From contig JAAYFR010000182.1 of NCBI GenBank assembly GCA_012728155.1, forward strand, positions 1 to 8,910: a DNA stretch of 8,910 nucleotides, written 5' to 3'. Positions 6,971-8,910 of this stretch are shown in pieces. Both the position numbers and the translations under genes were made by a program. How positions within the stretch are numbered: position 1 is the stretch's first letter; every line of letters starts with the position of its first letter. The notes beneath the pieces were generated by a model that made no database searches, had not been told where the DNA came from, and saw nothing but the letters and a program-made list of their open reading frames with translations. This DNA comes from Bacteroidales bacterium. GTDB taxonomy: Bacteria > Bacteroidota > Bacteroidia > Bacteroidales > Dysgonomonadaceae.

Positions 6971-8910
6971 ATGCAACGAATCAAATATATCACCCTGATC
7001 CTCTCGCTTCCGGCGATCCTTTTATCGTGTGGCGCTCCACAAGAGAGTAGCAATATCCCTGCGGAAGAGGGGTATTACAGAGACCTCTTTTCCGACACAT
7101 GGGTAGCCACCGATGGGGTCGGCCGTGAAATGCCAAACTATCAGGAGGTAGGTGACGTCAAAAAAGATCAACGAAGGGTAGTGGGGATCTTCTATATCAC
7201 ATGGCATACGCAGGGGCTCGCCAAACTGGGACAGCCCTATAATGCGGATGTGACCAAAATACTGGAGAAAGACCCCTCTGCCCGACTCAAAGCAGACCAC
7301 CCGCTATGGTACACCAACTCCTATCACTGGGGAGAACCGGAGATGGGATATTTCCTGAGTCAGGACGACTATGTGATCCGCAAGGATATGTCGATGCTCG
7401 TCGACGCCGGAGTGGACGTACTTATCATGGATGTGACCAATGCCGTCAGATATTGGGATGAATGGGATGTCACTTTCCGCATCATGCAGGAGATGAAGAA
7501 AGAGGGCAACAAAGTGCCAAAATTCGCATTTTGGTCTTTTAACGGTCCCTCTATCACAGTTGTACAAGATCTCTATGACAGGATTTACAAAGAGGGCAAG
7601 TACAGTGACCTCTGGTTTTACTGGGATGAGAAGCCTTTGCTGCTCTACAATGCGACACCGTCGTTCGATGCCAACAGGGGAGGGATTCAACATCCCAATC
7701 CTCATTATGAACCGGCGGCAGCCACCGACCCGGACCATCCTCATTACCGGGACCCCGATTATGCGGAGGAGTTTTATCAGGACTACACCAAAGAGGTGAG
7801 GGAATTCTTTACCCTGCGCACCATGTGGTGGGGATACTATGAATGGGGCGGAAAACGGTTTGTCGGCACTGAAGACAACTGGAGTTTCGGTTACAGCATG
7901 GCGGATTCCCGTGTGAAGAACCTTCCTCCCGAAGAACTCCTCTCACTACATAACGGCAAACGGGAGCAGGCGGCGGTCACCACAGCACAACATCCTGTCA
8001 CCATGACCAATGAGAATATGGGAGTAGGAAAATCATGGTCCAGGGAATTCGGACAACCCGAGCTCAATGAATATGACATGCCCAAATCGGCTTATGTGCC
8101 ATGGCTGGGCAAAGAGGTGGATAACCCGACAGATTATGGCATCTATTTTCAGGAAAGATGGGATGAAGCGCTCGAAGCCAATCCCGAATTCCTTTATGTC
8201 AACGACTGGAATGAGTGGACCGCAGGGAAGTATCAACCCGACGGGGGTGGAACCACTCCCTGGCTGGGCAGGGATAATCCTTTCTTTTTTGTAGACCAGT
8301 ACAATGCCGAATTCAACCGGGGCATTCATCCCATGAAAGGGGGTTATACCGATAACTACTATATGCAGATGGCACAAAACATCAGGCGGTATAAGGGCGT
8401 TCGTCCGATTCCTGAACAAAAGGGGTTTGACAAGATTACAATTGACGGGAAATTCAGTGACTGGAAGAAAATCAAGAATGAGTTCAGAGATACCCGGGGA
8501 GATACCCACCACAGGGACGCGATTGGCTATGCCGGAGTGAGATATGTCAACAACTCAGGCAGAAATGATATCATCACCGGCAAAGCCGCAGTGGGAAAAG
8601 AACATATCTATTTCTACGTGGAAACGGCGGAGCCCCTTACACCACACACCGATCACAACTGGATGCTTTTGTTGATAGATGCCGACAACAACTCCGAGAC
8701 AGGATGGTATGGCTATGATTATCTGGTCAACCGGAATGTGAAGAGTGAAAACCAGACAACCCTGATGAAATATGACGGCCAACAGTGGATTGAAGCCGGT
8801 GACCTGGCTTACCACTATGCGGATAACGAAATGGAAATCGAGATTCCCCGTAGCCTGATGAATATCAGCAAGGAACAACTGGTGATCGACTTTAAGTGGA
8901 GTGATAACCC
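6971..8910 (+). CDS. GH71/GH99-like putative glycoside hydrolase lipoprotein with CBM9-like module (3' partial)
   Basis: Open from ATG 6971 to the window end (646 codons). Comparison with the C-terminus at 1-664 suggests about 28 residues are missing, so the full length is near 674. Residues 1-20 are a lipoprotein signal (LILSLPAILLSC, Cys20). Residues ~65-450 look like a GH71/GH99-like barrel: VVGIFYITWHTQG, a WGEPEMGYF block, DAGVDVLIMDVTN with Asp154, and YVNDWNEWTAGKY with Glu415. WNEW is a hallmark of GH99 and WbsX-like proteins, and Glu415 is a candidate catalytic residue. A linker (NYYMQMAQNIRRYKG) leads to a CBM9-like module from ~486, with GRNDI (530-534), YFYVETAE (547-554) and TGWYGYDYLVNR (577-588). 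Starting 18 bp after the GH106 stop, it is almost surely co-transcribed with it. GH99 members are endo-alpha-mannosidases or mannanases, but similarity is only at motif level and the substrate cannot be read from sequence. It could be a separate, unclassified family. Confidence 0.85.
   Translation, partial: MQRIKYITLILSLPAILLSCGAPQESSNIPAEEGYYRDLFSDTWVATDGVGREMPNYQEVGDVKKDQRRVVGIFYITWHTQGLAKLGQPYNADVTKILEKDPSARLKADHPLWYTNSYHWGEPEMGYFLSQDDYVIRKDMSMLVDAGVDVLIMDVTNAVRYWDEWDVTFRIMQEMKKEGNKVPKFAFWSFNGPSITVVQDLYDRIYKEGKYSDLWFYWDEKPLLLYNATPSFDANRGGIQHPNPHYEPAAATDPDHPHYRDPDYAEEFYQDYTKEVREFFTLRTMWWGYYEWGGKRFVGTEDNWSFGYSMADSRVKNLPPEELLSLHNGKREQAAVTTAQHPVTMTNENMGVGKSWSREFGQPELNEYDMPKSAYVPWLGKEVDNPTDYGIYFQERWDEALEANPEFLYVNDWNEWTAGKYQPDGGGTTPWLGRDNPFFFVDQYNAEFNRGIHPMKGGYTDNYYMQMAQNIRRYKGVRPIPEQKGFDKITIDGKFSDWKKIKNEFRDTRGDTHHRDAIGYAGVRYVNNSGRNDIITGKAAVGKEHIYFYVETAEPLTPHTDHNWMLLLIDADNNSETGWYGYDYLVNRNVKSENQTTLMKYDGQQWIEAGDLAYHYADNEMEIEIPRSLMNISKEQLVIDFKWSDN
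8342..8910 (+). repeat. Paralogous C-terminal segment matching the gene at 1-664
   Basis: The encoded segment from GGYTDNYYMQ onward aligns end to end with the protein encoded from position 2 of the window, with only short indels. By eye, identity is about 60% across the block from GRNDI to VNR and lower at the edges. The copies have diverged enough that this is an old gene duplication rather than a recent DNA repeat. Confidence 0.8.

Noticed and set aside
7304..7744. 146-residue open frame on the - strand
   Set aside because: Antisense to the conserved barrel region of the GH99-like gene; the + strand frame carries the family motifs.
8033..8512. 159-residue open frame on the - strand
   Set aside because: It lies fully inside the GH99-like gene, shows no recognisable domain, and is best explained as a shadow of the coding strand.
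1..8910. Mobile element, phage, CRISPR or defence system
   Set aside because: No transposase, integrase, terminal inverted repeats, regularly spaced repeats or defence-type domains are visible; all long genes are explained as secreted glycan-active enzymes.

Overview
This window is a stretch of a Bacteroidota-type glycan-degradation locus (polysaccharide utilization locus style). It has four large genes, all on the + strand and closely packed. The phylum call rests on three things: runs of SPII-lipoprotein glycosidases in tandem, A-rich rather than strong Shine-Dalgarno translation starts, and a TAnnTTTG-like promoter element. The genus cannot be determined from the sequence. No SusC/SusD pair, regulator, transposase, tRNA, rRNA or CRISPR array is visible, so the window is probably an interior slice of a larger locus.

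Layout: (1) 1-664 is the C-terminal end of a GH71/GH99-like protein carrying a CBM9-like module; its N-terminus lies upstream of the window. (2) 697-3516 is a complete GH78 alpha-L-rhamnosidase lipoprotein. (3) 3517-3703 is the only sizeable intergenic gap. It holds an AT-rich 24-bp dyad and a candidate Bacteroidota promoter. (4) 3704-6952 is a complete GH106-type alpha-L-rhamnosidase lipoprotein. (5) 6971-8910 is a GH71/GH99-like (WbsX-like WNEW motif) lipoprotein with a C-terminal CBM9-like module, cut by the window end probably about 28 residues before its stop.

The first and last genes are clear paralogs over the part they share, and they bracket two rhamnosidases from unrelated families. 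A coherent reading is a cassette for a rhamnose-rich glycan. GH78 and GH106 would remove alpha-L-rhamnose in different linkages or contexts, and the two GH99-like proteins would cut or trim a neighbouring linkage not yet known. The rhamnosidase assignments are strong. The activity of the GH99-like pair is the real unknown and the most interesting item here.
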